From NCBI GenBank assembly GCA_965200775.1, contig OZ241383.1:2666001-2730000 (forward strand): 64,000 bases of DNA, given 5' to 3'. Position 1 is the first letter of the stretch. Each line of letters begins with the position of its first letter. Below the pieces are notes generated by a model, which was not told the origin of the DNA, searched no databases, and saw nothing but the letters and a program-made list of their open reading frames with translations. The position numbers and the translations under genes were made by a program. Below, one piece after another: positions 28,110 through 36,369 of the stretch. The DNA comes from Poriferisocius sp965200775 (lineage in GTDB: Bacteria > Actinomycetota > Acidimicrobiia > Acidimicrobiales > Bin134).

Positions 28110-29065
28110 ACGACACATTGCTGGTCACCCTTCTGGCTGCCGGCCTTCTGTACGGAACGCCCCTTGTGCTGGCCGGGCTTGGTGAACTGCTTGCCGAACG
28201 AAGTGGGGTCATGAACCTGGGTGTCGAAGCAATGATGCTCATGGGGGCGGCCTCCGCCTTCTGGACATCCCAATCATCCGATGCCCCCGGCTGGATAGCG
28301 CTCTTGATCGCCATGATCGTGGCCGCCCTGGTCGGCACAGCCATGGCCCTGGTGTTCGCCTTCACCGTGGTCACCCTTAGGGCCAGCCAGATTGTGGCGG
28401 GCCTGGCGATGCTGATCCTGGGCGGTGCCGCCGGGTTGTCGAGCTACATCGCCTCAATCGGCGATCTGGCCAGTGAATCGGGACGGCATAGGCTGCGCGA
28501 CTACGACCTGTTCGGCCTCGGCGACTCCCCCGTTCTGGGCCCGCTTATTTTCAATCAGAACATCCTCGTGTACGGCTCGTGGGCTCTCGTCGTCCTGGTG
28601 GCACTCTACCTTCATCGAACCCGACCCGGTCTGCACCTCCGGGCAGTAGGTGAAGATCCCAAATCGGCCGACGCCATGGGGATCAGTGTCTCCGGTTATC
28701 GCTACGCCCACACCATGGTCGGCGGGGCCTTGGCCGGTTTGGCCGGTGCCTACTACACCCTGGCCATCGCACCGAACTGGGTTGACAACACCACAGCGGG
28801 AGCGGGCTGGATCGCAATAGCGCTGGTCATCATGTCTTTCTGGCGACCGGGACTGTTGCTGATTGGTGCCTACTTGTTCGGGATCATCACCAGCCTGGGG
28901 TTCACCCTTCAGGCTCGGGGTGTGGACCTACCGTCTCAAATCTTCAGCGCCCTCCCCTATCTGCTGACCATCTTGGCTGTGGTTCTCGTATCCAGCGGTT
29001 GGGGACGGGGCCGTCTTCATCCTCCAGCAGCGTTGGGCCAGCCGTACAGTCGAGAGGATGCATGA
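28106..29065 (+). CDS. ABC importer permease 2 (BPD_transp_2 family)
   Basis: A 319-residue partner permease with the equivalent segment LLAERSGVMNLGVEAMMLMG near residue 30 and multiple membrane helices. GTG start in a GTGA overlap with permease 1. It is the last gene of the continuous run that begins at mgsA; an AT-rich control region follows before the binding protein. Confidence 0.88.
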   Translation: MNDTLLVTLLAAGLLYGTPLVLAGLGELLAERSGVMNLGVEAMMLMGAASAFWTSQSSDAPGWIALLIAMIVAALVGTAMALVFAFTVVTLRASQIVAGLAMLILGGAAGLSSYIASIGDLASESGRHRLRDYDLFGLGDSPVLGPLIFNQNILVYGSWALVVLVALYLHRTRPGLHLRAVGEDPKSADAMGISVSGYRYAHTMVGGALAGLAGAYYTLAIAPNWVDNTTAGAGWIAIALVIMSFWRPGLLLIGAYLFGIITSLGFTLQARGVDLPSQIFSALPYLLTILAVVLVSSGWGRGRLHPPAALGQPYSREDA

Positions 29066-29095
29066 GATAACCATTTACTAATGTCACTGAGAGTA

Positions 29096-29133
29096 TTTTC
29101 GTCTTTGACATATGCCAATAGGAAGATCAAACT
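29096..29133 (+). promoter_or_regulatory. Copy 1 of the GTCTTTGACRTAT control motif, before the binding-protein gene
   Basis: TTTTCGTCTTTGACATATGC begins at 29096 and is almost identical to a site at 36290. It includes TTGACA (29105-29110) and the near-palindrome TTGACATATGCCAA. Seventeen bases on is CAAACT, a weak -10. The region 29066-29231 is markedly AT-rich for this genome. It may act as promoter plus operator for the substrate-binding lipoprotein. Confidence 0.5.
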
Positions 29134-29231
29134 TCCTTCAACATTTGAGAGGGGCAATATCGGGAGTTTCTGAGGTTCGCTTTGCAGCGATTCAGTGATC
29201 TCTGTCCCGCACAACGCAAGCGGAGGTTCAC

Positions 29232-30425
29232 ATGTTGACCAAAGGTTCAGCAAGGAAACACGGAGTCCTTTGGCGGCTCCTGAGGCTGATGGTGATCTTT
29301 GCCGTGGGGGTTCTTGTTGTCACCGGTTGCGGCGACGACAGCGACGAGCCCGCCGTGCAGGAACCGGCGACCGAGCAACCCGCAACCGAGGAGCCGGCAG
29401 CCGAGGATACCATGCAGGTCTTGTTCCTGTACTCCGGCGCGGCCAACGACGGAGGGTGGACTCAGGCCTTTGACATCGCCCGCCAAGAGATTGAGGGCAT
29501 CTTCGGGGACCGCATCGAGACCACGTTCAAGGAGAACCTCTTCGGAGCGGATCTGATCTCACAGGTGATCGAGCAGGGAATCCTCGACGGGGCCCACGTG
29601 ATCATCGGCACCAGCTTCGAACAGGGTGAACCCATGCTCGCGGCCGCCGTCGAGAACCCCGACGTGTACTTCATCGCCAGCCAGTGGAACAACCCCGGAG
29701 ACCTCGACAACTTCGCCGGCTATGTGAATGCCCCCGAAGACGGCTCCTACATAATGGGGGTGATTGCGGGCCACATGATCGACCCGGGCGACACCGTTGG
29801 ATGGGTGGATGCGTTCGCAATCCCATACGACATAAGGACGATCAACGGATTCGCCATTGGCTTGGCCCACAGCAACCCCACCGCCACACTCAGTACCGTT
29901 TTCACCAACGACTGGGTGGATGCGAACCTGTTCGGGCAAGCCGCCCGGAGCTTGGTGGATTCGGGGGTGACCTTCCTTTCCACCAGCGTCGGCAGTGCCA
30001 CCATCGGCGAGGTTGCCGAGAGCGCCGGCATCCCGTTCGGAGGCGTGCAGCTCGACGCCAGCAGGTTTGCACCGGGGGTAACGGTCTCCACTTCCGAGTA
30101 CACCTGGGCGCCAATGATCGAGGGGTATCTGACCTCAATCTTCGACGGGAACTTCGACACTTCGTTCTCATACCAGGGAATGAGCGACGGTGTGGTCACG
30201 CTGACCGACTGGGGACCGCTCTACGACAACCTGTCGGATGAGGCCAAGGCTGATGTCGAGGCCGAGCTGGCCCGAGTGTCGAGCGCACCCGGCAGCGTTT
30301 TCGTCGGGCCGCTCGAGGACATCGACGGCAACCTGATCGTGCCCGCCGGTGAGACGCTTGGGGTTGACGACCTCCGTTCCATGGCGTGGGTCATGCCCAA
30401 CGTCGAAGGGGTTGAGGGCCTCTAA
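29232..30425 (+). CDS. BMP-family substrate-binding lipoprotein
   Basis: A 397-residue periplasmic-type binding lipoprotein. A signal sequence with lipobox VVTGC (Cys near residue 33) is followed by an acidic Pro/Ala/Glu linker. The BMP domain begins at MQVLFLYSGAANDGGWTQAF and carries NPDVYFIASQWNNP- and GVTFLSTSVGS-like segments. BMP proteins (BmpA, Med, NupN) bind purine nucleosides or related heterocycles. ATG with GGAGG 5 bases upstream. It completes the importer but has its own promoter region, which would allow surplus expression of the receptor. Confidence 0.9.
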   Translation: MLTKGSARKHGVLWRLLRLMVIFAVGVLVVTGCGDDSDEPAVQEPATEQPATEEPAAEDTMQVLFLYSGAANDGGWTQAFDIARQEIEGIFGDRIETTFKENLFGADLISQVIEQGILDGAHVIIGTSFEQGEPMLAAAVENPDVYFIASQWNNPGDLDNFAGYVNAPEDGSYIMGVIAGHMIDPGDTVGWVDAFAIPYDIRTINGFAIGLAHSNPTATLSTVFTNDWVDANLFGQAARSLVDSGVTFLSTSVGSATIGEVAESAGIPFGGVQLDASRFAPGVTVSTSEYTWAPMIEGYLTSIFDGNFDTSFSYQGMSDGVVTLTDWGPLYDNLSDEAKADVEAELARVSSAPGSVFVGPLEDIDGNLIVPAGETLGVDDLRSMAWVMPNVEGVEGL

Positions 30426-30437
30426 CCCCTCTCTGTC

Positions 30438-30601
30438 GACACGACCCCCTTACACATCTGACACGATGCCCCAGGGCTCAGGCCCCTCTCCTTGATGCCC
30501 TGGGGTGATCGTGTCACTCAAGAGGAGCCACCTCGCTGTTGTTGGCCGTGGGGATGCTTGATGCCCTGGGGTGATCGTGTCGCCCAAAGGGAGCCATCTC
30601 G
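30438..30601 (+). repeat. Duplicated structured leader of the molybdenum-hydroxylase operon
   Basis: Two 45-base direct copies (30491-30535 and 30557-30601, 40 matches, period 66) each contain GCCCTGGGGTGATCGTGTC and a Shine-Dalgarno-like GGAG. Upstream, GACACGAT plus CCCAGGGC (30460-30477) is complementary to GCCCTGGG plus ATCGTGTC (30497-30515), predicting a hairpin of two 8-bp helices around a small internal loop. The second copy (30563-30581) can compete for the same arm. GACACGA also occurs at 30438. A switchable leader or terminator is possible. Confidence 0.6.
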
Positions 30602-31455
30602 TGAGTAGTGTCATCCTGCCATCCACCCTCGAGGAGGCCCTACAGGCATTGGCGGCTGATCCCCACTGCGAGGTGCTCGCCGGGGGAACCGACCTCATGG
30701 TCGAAGTGAACTACGGACACCGGCGCCCTTCAGGTTTCTTGAGCCTTCGCAGAGTGGGCGAGCTGAGAGGTTGGCACCGGGAGGGAGACCGACTGGTCAT
30801 GGGTGCCAGTCTCCGCTACGTCGACATGCTCGAACCCGAATTTGAGGCGTTGGCGCCCGCTCTGGCACAGGCGGCGCGCACCGTCGGTTCCCCGCAGATT
30901 CGTAACTCCGGCACCATCGGTGGCAACATCGCCACCGCATCACCGGCGGGCGACACGCTTCCGGTCCTTTATGCCACAGATGCCGAGGTGACAGTCTCCA
31001 GCACCAGAGGCTCCCGGGTGCTTGCCATCTCCGAGCTGATCGTCGGACCGAAACAGACCTCGCTTGCCCATGACGAGCTGGTCGTGTCGATCAGCATTCC
31101 GGTGGCCAAGGGGCCGCAGGAGTTTCTCAAGATCGGACCACGCAACGCGATGGTGATTGCTGTGGCAAGCGTGGCTTTGATCGTCGATCAAGGGCGCCGG
31201 CGTATCGGTTGCGCGCTCGGATCGGTCGGGCCAACCGTCGTGCGATGCCCCGAGGCCGAGAAAATGGCCGAAACCGAGGTAGACTGGTCCCGGCACCGCA
31301 TCGACGACCCCCGGACCTACGAAACGTTCGGAGTCATGTGCGCGACGGCTTCATCGCCCATCGACGACCACCGGTCGAGTAGCCGATACCGTCAACACGG
31401 CATATCGGTTCTCGCTCGTAGGGCACTCATGCGAACCTTCGAGCCACCGGTCTGA
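30601..31455 (+). CDS. Molybdenum hydroxylase FAD-binding subunit (CoxM/XdhB-like)
   Basis: A 284-residue FAD domain of the xanthine dehydrogenase family. FAD-binding motifs are EVLAGGTDLMVEVNYGH (near 30) and RNSGTIGGNIATASPAGDT (near 101-119). I chose GTG at 30601 with AAGGGAG upstream, giving VSSVILPSTLEEAL. The frame is open to 30571. With the next two genes it makes a three-subunit enzyme that hydroxylates an N-heterocycle or aldehyde carbon using water. Linkage to a purine-type importer favours a purine or methylpurine. Confidence 0.87.
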   Translation: MSSVILPSTLEEALQALAADPHCEVLAGGTDLMVEVNYGHRRPSGFLSLRRVGELRGWHREGDRLVMGASLRYVDMLEPEFEALAPALAQAARTVGSPQIRNSGTIGGNIATASPAGDTLPVLYATDAEVTVSSTRGSRVLAISELIVGPKQTSLAHDELVVSISIPVAKGPQEFLKIGPRNAMVIAVASVALIVDQGRRRIGCALGSVGPTVVRCPEAEKMAETEVDWSRHRIDDPRTYETFGVMCATASSPIDDHRSSSRYRQHGISVLARRALMRTFEPPV

Positions 31456-31458
31456 GCC

Positions 31459-31938
31459 ATGACCGAGTCGACCACCTACAAGTTGAGGGTCAACGGAGTC
31501 GATTTTGTTGTCGAGTCGTCTTGGTTGGGGGAGAGCCTTCTCTATGTGTTGAGGGAACGTCTGGGCTCTCTGGGAAGTAAGAACGCCTGCGAGCAGGGTG
31601 AGTGTGGTTCGTGTTCGGTTCTGGTGGACGGCCATCTGGTGTGCGCCTGCCTTGAGCTGGCTGCTGCGGCCGTTGGGACCAACATAGTGACCGTCGAGGG
31701 GCTCTCACCGGACGACGGTCTGTCCGATGTGCAGGAAGCACTGTTGGGCGAGGGCGGGATTCAGTGTGGATTCTGCACCCCCGGTTTCGTGGTCGCCGTA
31801 CACGACTTCCTGGAGAAAAACCCGAACCCGAACAAGCTTGAGACCAAGGAAGCGCTAGCCGGCAACCTCTGCCGGTGTACCGGCTACTGCAGGATCGAGG
31901 CTGCCGTAGAACGAGTGGTAGCAGTGCGCCGTGGCTGA
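31459..31938 (+). CDS. Molybdenum hydroxylase [2Fe-2S] subunit
   Basis: 159 residues with both iron-sulfur clusters of the family: plant-type CEQGECGSCSVL...CAC near 40-60, and the helical cluster GIQCGFCTPGF plus GNLCRCTGYC near 98-140. All eight cysteines are present. ATG start 3 bases after the FAD-subunit stop. The end overlaps the large subunit gene. Confidence 0.92.
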   Translation: MTESTTYKLRVNGVDFVVESSWLGESLLYVLRERLGSLGSKNACEQGECGSCSVLVDGHLVCACLELAAAAVGTNIVTVEGLSPDDGLSDVQEALLGEGGIQCGFCTPGFVVAVHDFLEKNPNPNKLETKEALAGNLCRCTGYCRIEAAVERVVAVRRG

Positions 31939-34207
31939 CGGCACCCTTGTCGTTGACCGGTCGCGAGCGAGGATCGGAGTGTCCACCCCCCGGCCCGACG
32001 GCCGGCCGAAGGTGAGGGGCGAGTTCGCATTCTCGTCGGACCTCCAAGCCGAACGAATACTCTGGGGGCTGACCCTGAGGTCGCCTCACGCTCACGCTCG
32101 GATACTCGACGTTGACACAAGCCCGGCTCTCACCATTCCGGGTGTTGCCGCGGTACTCACCGCCGCCGACGTTCCCGGTCGGCCGACCTACGGACTCACT
32201 GTGCCGGATCAGCCCGTTTTGGCCCAGGACGTAGTCCGCTACGAGGGCGAACCCGTCGCCATAGTGGCCGCCGACCACCCCGACACGGCGCGCCAAGCCC
32301 TCACCGCCATTGCGATCGAGTACGAAGTGCTCGAGCCGGTCACCGATCCGGAAGCGGCGCTCGATTCACCGGCAATCCACCCCGATGGGAACCTGATTCG
32401 AGCCGTGCCCATCAGGCGCGGAGACCCCGTCGCTGTGGGATCCGCGATCGTGGAAGGCACATACGAGATGGGCATTCAGGATCAGGCTTTCATGGGCCCG
32501 GAATCAGGGATGGCCGTCCCCGACGGCACCGGCGGGGTGGACCTCTACGTTGCCACCCAGGGGCTCCATCAAGATCATGCTCAGGTTGCCCCGTGCCTGG
32601 GATTGCCACCAACAGATGTTCGGGTACATCTGGCCGGAACGGGCGGGGCATTCGGGGCGAGAGAAGACCTTTCCATGCATGTACACGCCTGCATGTTGGC
32701 CCTTCGTACAAACCGACCGGTGAAGATGAGCTACCTGCGAGACGAGTCCTTCGTCGGTCACGTCCGGCGCCACCCGGCCCGGATGTGGTTTCGGCATCAC
32801 GCCACTTCGCAGGGAGAGCTCGTAAAGGTGGAGGCTCGGATCCTCCTCGATGGCGGGGCGTACGCTTCCACCTCGGCCTTCACCGTTGCCAACTCGGCCC
32901 GGTTCGCCTGCGGGCCGTATCGGGTTCCCAACGCAGTGATCGACGCCACATGTGTCCGAACCAACAATGCTCCCTCCGGAGCCATGCGGGGGTTCGGGGT
33001 GGTTCAAGTGTGCTTTGCCCACGAAAGCCAGATGGACAAGCTGGCCACGGCATTGGGACTGAACCCGGTTGAGATACGGCACCGCAACGTGTTGAAGCAA
33101 GGTGACGAGCTTGTCACCGGTCAAATCGTGGACGTGCCCGCCCCCGTCGAAGAATGCCTGGACGCCGCGGTCAGGGTACCGCTTCCGCCCCAACTTGATG
33201 GCTACGGCTTGCCCGGAGGGGCCGGGCGGACCGCAGACCCTACACGGGTCAGACGAGGCGTTGGCTACGCCGTCGGGTACAAGAACCTTGCCTATTCCGA
33301 GGGATACGACGACGACACCACAGCCCGGTGCCGGCTCGACCAGGGGGTGGCGACCATCACCTGTGCCGCTGCCGAGCTGGGCCAGGGATTCGTCACCATC
33401 GCGGAGCAGATCGCTCGCACCGTGCTGGGGGTTGAAGAGGTGATCATTGCTCCGGCTTCGACTGCGACCATCGGTTCAGCCGGGTCATCGGCCGCAAGCC
33501 GCCAAACCTACATGTCGGGAGCGGCCATCGAGAGAGCCTGTCGCCAGGTGGCTGACCAGGCCAGGGACGCCGTCGCCAACCGGCACCAGGTACCCGTTGA
33601 CTCCCTTGAGCTGGTCAATGGCCGCATCGTAAGCCCCGACCTCGCCATCGACATTCCCATTGGGATGGCTGCCGCGGACCCGCTTACCGCAGAGGTGAAC
33701 CACCATCATCGAGAAACGTTCCCGTTGGACCCGATCACAGGGCAGGGTGATGCCGATGTCTCCTGGGTGTTCGCGGCCCATCGCGCCGTTGTCGATGTCG
33801 ATCTCGACCTCGGCCTGGTTCGGGTTGTGCAGGTGACGACCGGTCAGGATGTCGGGAAGGCGCTGAATCCACTGTCGGTTGTCGGCCAAATCGAGGGGGG
33901 CATCTCTCAAGGGGTGGGATTGGCGGTTATGGAGGAGGTTGTTACCTCAAACGGACTGGTGCAGAACCCTTCGTTCACCGACTACCTCATCCCGACAATC
34001 GCCGACATGCCGGCCGTAGAGGTCACCTTGATCGAGGAACCCGAAATAGGTGCACCGTTCGGCGCCAAGGGCGTGGGAGAGGCTTCGAGTCTCTCGTCCA
34101 CCCCGGCGGTGGCGGCGGCCATCCGGGCGGCCACCGGCCTGGAATTGCCGAGGGTCCCTATCCGACCCGAGGACATCGCTCTTGCCGCCGTGACCGGCAA
34201 CGATTGA
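31931..34207 (+). CDS. Molybdenum hydroxylase large (molybdopterin) subunit
   Basis: 758 residues with the two aldehyde oxidase/xanthine dehydrogenase domains. Motifs include GTGGAFGARED (near 235), AMRGFGVVQ (near 352) and the C-terminal GAKGVGEASSLSSTPAV (near 710), where the Glu of GVGE is the conserved catalytic residue. Active-site residues that set purine specificity are not assignable by eye. Caffeine dehydrogenase, xanthine dehydrogenase and nicotinate or isoquinoline-type enzymes share this three-subunit form. GTG start overlapping the Fe-S gene. The gene stops 13 bases from the convergent LysR gene. Confidence 0.9.
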   Translation: MADGTLVVDRSRARIGVSTPRPDGRPKVRGEFAFSSDLQAERILWGLTLRSPHAHARILDVDTSPALTIPGVAAVLTAADVPGRPTYGLTVPDQPVLAQDVVRYEGEPVAIVAADHPDTARQALTAIAIEYEVLEPVTDPEAALDSPAIHPDGNLIRAVPIRRGDPVAVGSAIVEGTYEMGIQDQAFMGPESGMAVPDGTGGVDLYVATQGLHQDHAQVAPCLGLPPTDVRVHLAGTGGAFGAREDLSMHVHACMLALRTNRPVKMSYLRDESFVGHVRRHPARMWFRHHATSQGELVKVEARILLDGGAYASTSAFTVANSARFACGPYRVPNAVIDATCVRTNNAPSGAMRGFGVVQVCFAHESQMDKLATALGLNPVEIRHRNVLKQGDELVTGQIVDVPAPVEECLDAAVRVPLPPQLDGYGLPGGAGRTADPTRVRRGVGYAVGYKNLAYSEGYDDDTTARCRLDQGVATITCAAAELGQGFVTIAEQIARTVLGVEEVIIAPASTATIGSAGSSAASRQTYMSGAAIERACRQVADQARDAVANRHQVPVDSLELVNGRIVSPDLAIDIPIGMAAADPLTAEVNHHHRETFPLDPITGQGDADVSWVFAAHRAVVDVDLDLGLVRVVQVTTGQDVGKALNPLSVVGQIEGGISQGVGLAVMEEVVTSNGLVQNPSFTDYLIPTIADMPAVEVTLIEEPEIGAPFGAKGVGEASSLSSTPAVAAAIRAATGLELPRVPIRPEDIALAAVTGND

Positions 34208-34219
34208 CCCAACAGAACC

Positions 34220-35158
34220 TCATTCGGTAGGTAGCACGATTGCGTCGGTCGGCTTTTGCAGCCACTCGCGCTCGCCCAGTATTTCGACAAACGACGCCGC
34301 AGGAAGCGAGAAAGCCGTTCTAGAAAATGCCGTGAGCTCCCAGACAATGGGCGGGTTGAGCGGGCGAGCAGCGTGAGCGGACTGTTGGGGTACGTTGTCG
34401 GACGGAACGAGTACAGGTCCGATTCCGGCCAGAGCAAGATTCACAGCGGCTTGCACCTGAGAAGTGGAGACCGCCTCACGGGGTCGGAACCCGGCATGAG
34501 CGCAAGCCGCCATAACGTAGTCGGCCAACCCCTGGGTCGGTTCGTACAACACCCAGCTCCGATCGGCCAGCTCGTCCAGTGAGACCGGCCCCGTGTGGCC
34601 CGACTGCGAATCCCCCGGCGGCAGGATCACGACGAACTGTTCCCAGCCCAACGAGACGACCGGACCAGTCCACCGGATGGGCCGCACCCCAATGGCCAGA
34701 TCGGCTACCCCCATCTCCACCTCCTTGATCATCTGCGACTGGTTGGGGAACTCGTGCAACCTGATGGCGACATTGAGGTGTTCTCGATGCCACCGCCGGA
34801 TGGGTTCAAGCAGGGTGGCGTCCACCAGGGTTGGGAGAGTTGCGATCTCAAGTACACCCGCCTCGAAGCCGGCGAGGCTCCGGGCCTGGCGGGTTAGCCG
34901 GGTCGCGGCCACCAGCGTGGCTCGGGCGTCATCCAGCAGCGCCCGTCCATGAGGTGTGGGCTGGACCCCTCGATGCATACGCTCAAGCAGTTCGCTGCCG
35001 AAGAAACGCTCCAGACCCCGAAGCTGTTGGGACAGAGCGGGCTGTGAGATCAACAGCCTTCTGGCCGCCGCGGTCACTGACCCCTCATCCACCACCGCCA
35101 ACCAGGCTCGGAGATGTCGAAGGTTCACCAACTCGGCCTGGTCAAAGATCTCAGACAT
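34220..35158 (-). CDS. LysR-family transcriptional regulator
   Basis: 312 residues. The N-terminal winged HTH (NLRHLRAWLAVVDEGSVTAA followed by ARRLLISQPALSQQLRGLE) is followed by a LysR substrate-binding domain. It is divergent from the oxygenase operon, and its start codon lies 33 bases from a GTCTTTGACATAT motif that recurs before other genes of the island. That is the classical LysR arrangement, so it probably controls the second operon and perhaps the binding-protein gene. Confidence 0.9.
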   Translation of the reverse strand: MSEIFDQAELVNLRHLRAWLAVVDEGSVTAAARRLLISQPALSQQLRGLERFFGSELLERMHRGVQPTPHGRALLDDARATLVAATRLTRQARSLAGFEAGVLEIATLPTLVDATLLEPIRRWHREHLNVAIRLHEFPNQSQMIKEVEMGVADLAIGVRPIRWTGPVVSLGWEQFVVILPPGDSQSGHTGPVSLDELADRSWVLYEPTQGLADYVMAACAHAGFRPREAVSTSQVQAAVNLALAGIGPVLVPSDNVPQQSAHAARPLNPPIVWELTAFSRTAFSLPAASFVEILGEREWLQKPTDAIVLPTE

Positions 35159-35190
35159 CAGCTCATCCTTATGGGTTGCATCCGATTCCT

Positions 35191-35223
35191 GTCTTTGACA
35201 TATAGCACAGCCGTTCCTAGCCT
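35191..35223 (+). promoter_or_regulatory. Copy 2 of the control motif: promoter of the oxygenase gene
   Basis: GTCTTTGACATAT (35191-35203) supplies TTGACA (35195-35200). Seventeen bases later is TAGCCT (35218-35223), a TAnnnT-type -10, 22 bases before the oxygenase GTG. The motif also sits in the control region of the divergent LysR gene. Confidence 0.6.
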
Positions 35224-35245
35224 TTCGCGATGAGCGACCCGCACC

Positions 35246-36238
35246 GTGGAGACCGATGCCGTGACCACAACCTCTGTGATTCCGATTATCGACATCTCGC
35301 CGTTCGAGTCAGGGGGTCGGGGGGCTGAAACAGTGGTTGACGCCGTTCGGGATGCCTGTGAGCAGCATGGTTTCTTTGTGGTAGTCGGCCACGGTGTTCC
35401 CCCCGATGTAAACGAGGACATGGACGAGGCGGCCCGGCGTTTCTTTCGTCGACCGGCCGAGGAAAAGCGACTGTTCACCCCGACGGAGGGCGATGTTCTC
35501 AGAGGCTGGTGGGGCGTGGGATCCATGGCCACCGCCAAGAGCCTGGACATCGACACCCCACCGGACAACCTGGAGTTTCTGGCCTTCGGGTCCGAGCTGT
35601 CCGACGAAATGCGTCTCGAGTACCAGCGGCGTGGGGTAAAGCACGTTGACAACTTTTTCGCCGAGAACATCTGGCCCGACACCGAAGGTCTGCGACCGGC
35701 CGTGGAGCGCTACATCGACGAGGCGAGCCGGCTCGCTTTCCGGCTGCTCCATATTTTCGCCACCGCCCTGGGGCTCAAACCCGACTGGTTCGACCACCTC
35801 TTCGACGAACCGGCCCTGGCCTTGTCCATGAACTACTACCCGGCCAGCGATTCCGGTCCCGAGCCCGGGCAGTACAGGCGGGGAGAACACACCGACTACG
35901 GGATCATGACCGTGCTCTACACCGACGGGGAGAGCGGGCTGGAGACCAAGGTCGATGAGGAAACGTGGTGCGAAGTTCCCACCGTCCCCGGGGGTTACGT
36001 GGTCAATCTGGCCGACATGATGGCGGTATGGAGCAACGGCAGGTGGTGCTCGAGCTTGCATCGGGTGGTCTGCCCTCGCGACATGGGTCGGGACCGTTTG
36101 TCGGTTCCGCTGTTCATCAACCCCAGTCTCGATGCGATGGTGCAAACCGTTCCAACCTGCCTGGAGCCCGGCGAGCAAGCGTGTGATCCGATTACAGTCG
36201 GCGAGTGGGTAATGAACAAGGTTGCCGCGACAACATGA
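35246..36238 (+). CDS. 2-oxoglutarate/Fe(II)-type oxygenase, isopenicillin-N-synthase-like
   Basis: 330 residues. N-terminal DIOX_N region with IPIIDISPF and ACEQHGFFVVVGHGV. C-terminal double-stranded beta-helix with iron ligands EHTDYG (His, Asp near 213-215), SLHRV (distal His near 271) and the co-substrate Arg in DRLSVPLFI. Such enzymes oxidise C-H or N-methyl bonds using 2-oxoglutarate and oxygen. GTG start at 35246; a second in-frame GTG at 35261 would give TTTSVIPIID. It heads the second operon, controlled by copy 2 of the shared promoter motif. Confidence 0.88.
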   Translation: METDAVTTTSVIPIIDISPFESGGRGAETVVDAVRDACEQHGFFVVVGHGVPPDVNEDMDEAARRFFRRPAEEKRLFTPTEGDVLRGWWGVGSMATAKSLDIDTPPDNLEFLAFGSELSDEMRLEYQRRGVKHVDNFFAENIWPDTEGLRPAVERYIDEASRLAFRLLHIFATALGLKPDWFDHLFDEPALALSMNYYPASDSGPEPGQYRRGEHTDYGIMTVLYTDGESGLETKVDEETWCEVPTVPGGYVVNLADMMAVWSNGRWCSSLHRVVCPRDMGRDRLSVPLFINPSLDAMVQTVPTCLEPGEQACDPITVGEWVMNKVAATT

Positions 36239-36289
36239 CCATGACCGGCACCCTACTGATTAAGTGCTGCTTATAGGCAACATCCAATT

Positions 36290-36325
36290 TTCGTCTTTGA
36301 CGTATACCAAGTTCGAGCATAGGTT
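36290..36325 (+). promoter_or_regulatory. Copy 3 of the control motif: promoter of the cyclase operon
   Basis: TCGTCTTTGACGTATACCAA (36291-36310) carries TTGACG (36297-36302), with TAGGTT (36320-36325) after exactly 17 bases. The near-palindrome TTGACGTATACCAA overlaps the -35 element, a placement that would let a bound regulator block or reposition polymerase. It starts the seven-gene run from the cyclase onward. Confidence 0.6.
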
Positions 36326-36369
36326 GGCCTCGAAGCACGCCCGGGAAGAGCGTTGAGAAAGGCGAAACC

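Noticed and set aside
30438..30601. Known riboswitch class (purine, Moco, guanidine) in the hydroxylase leader
   Set aside because: I could not match the conserved cores of these classes. Only the repeat and hairpin are supported.
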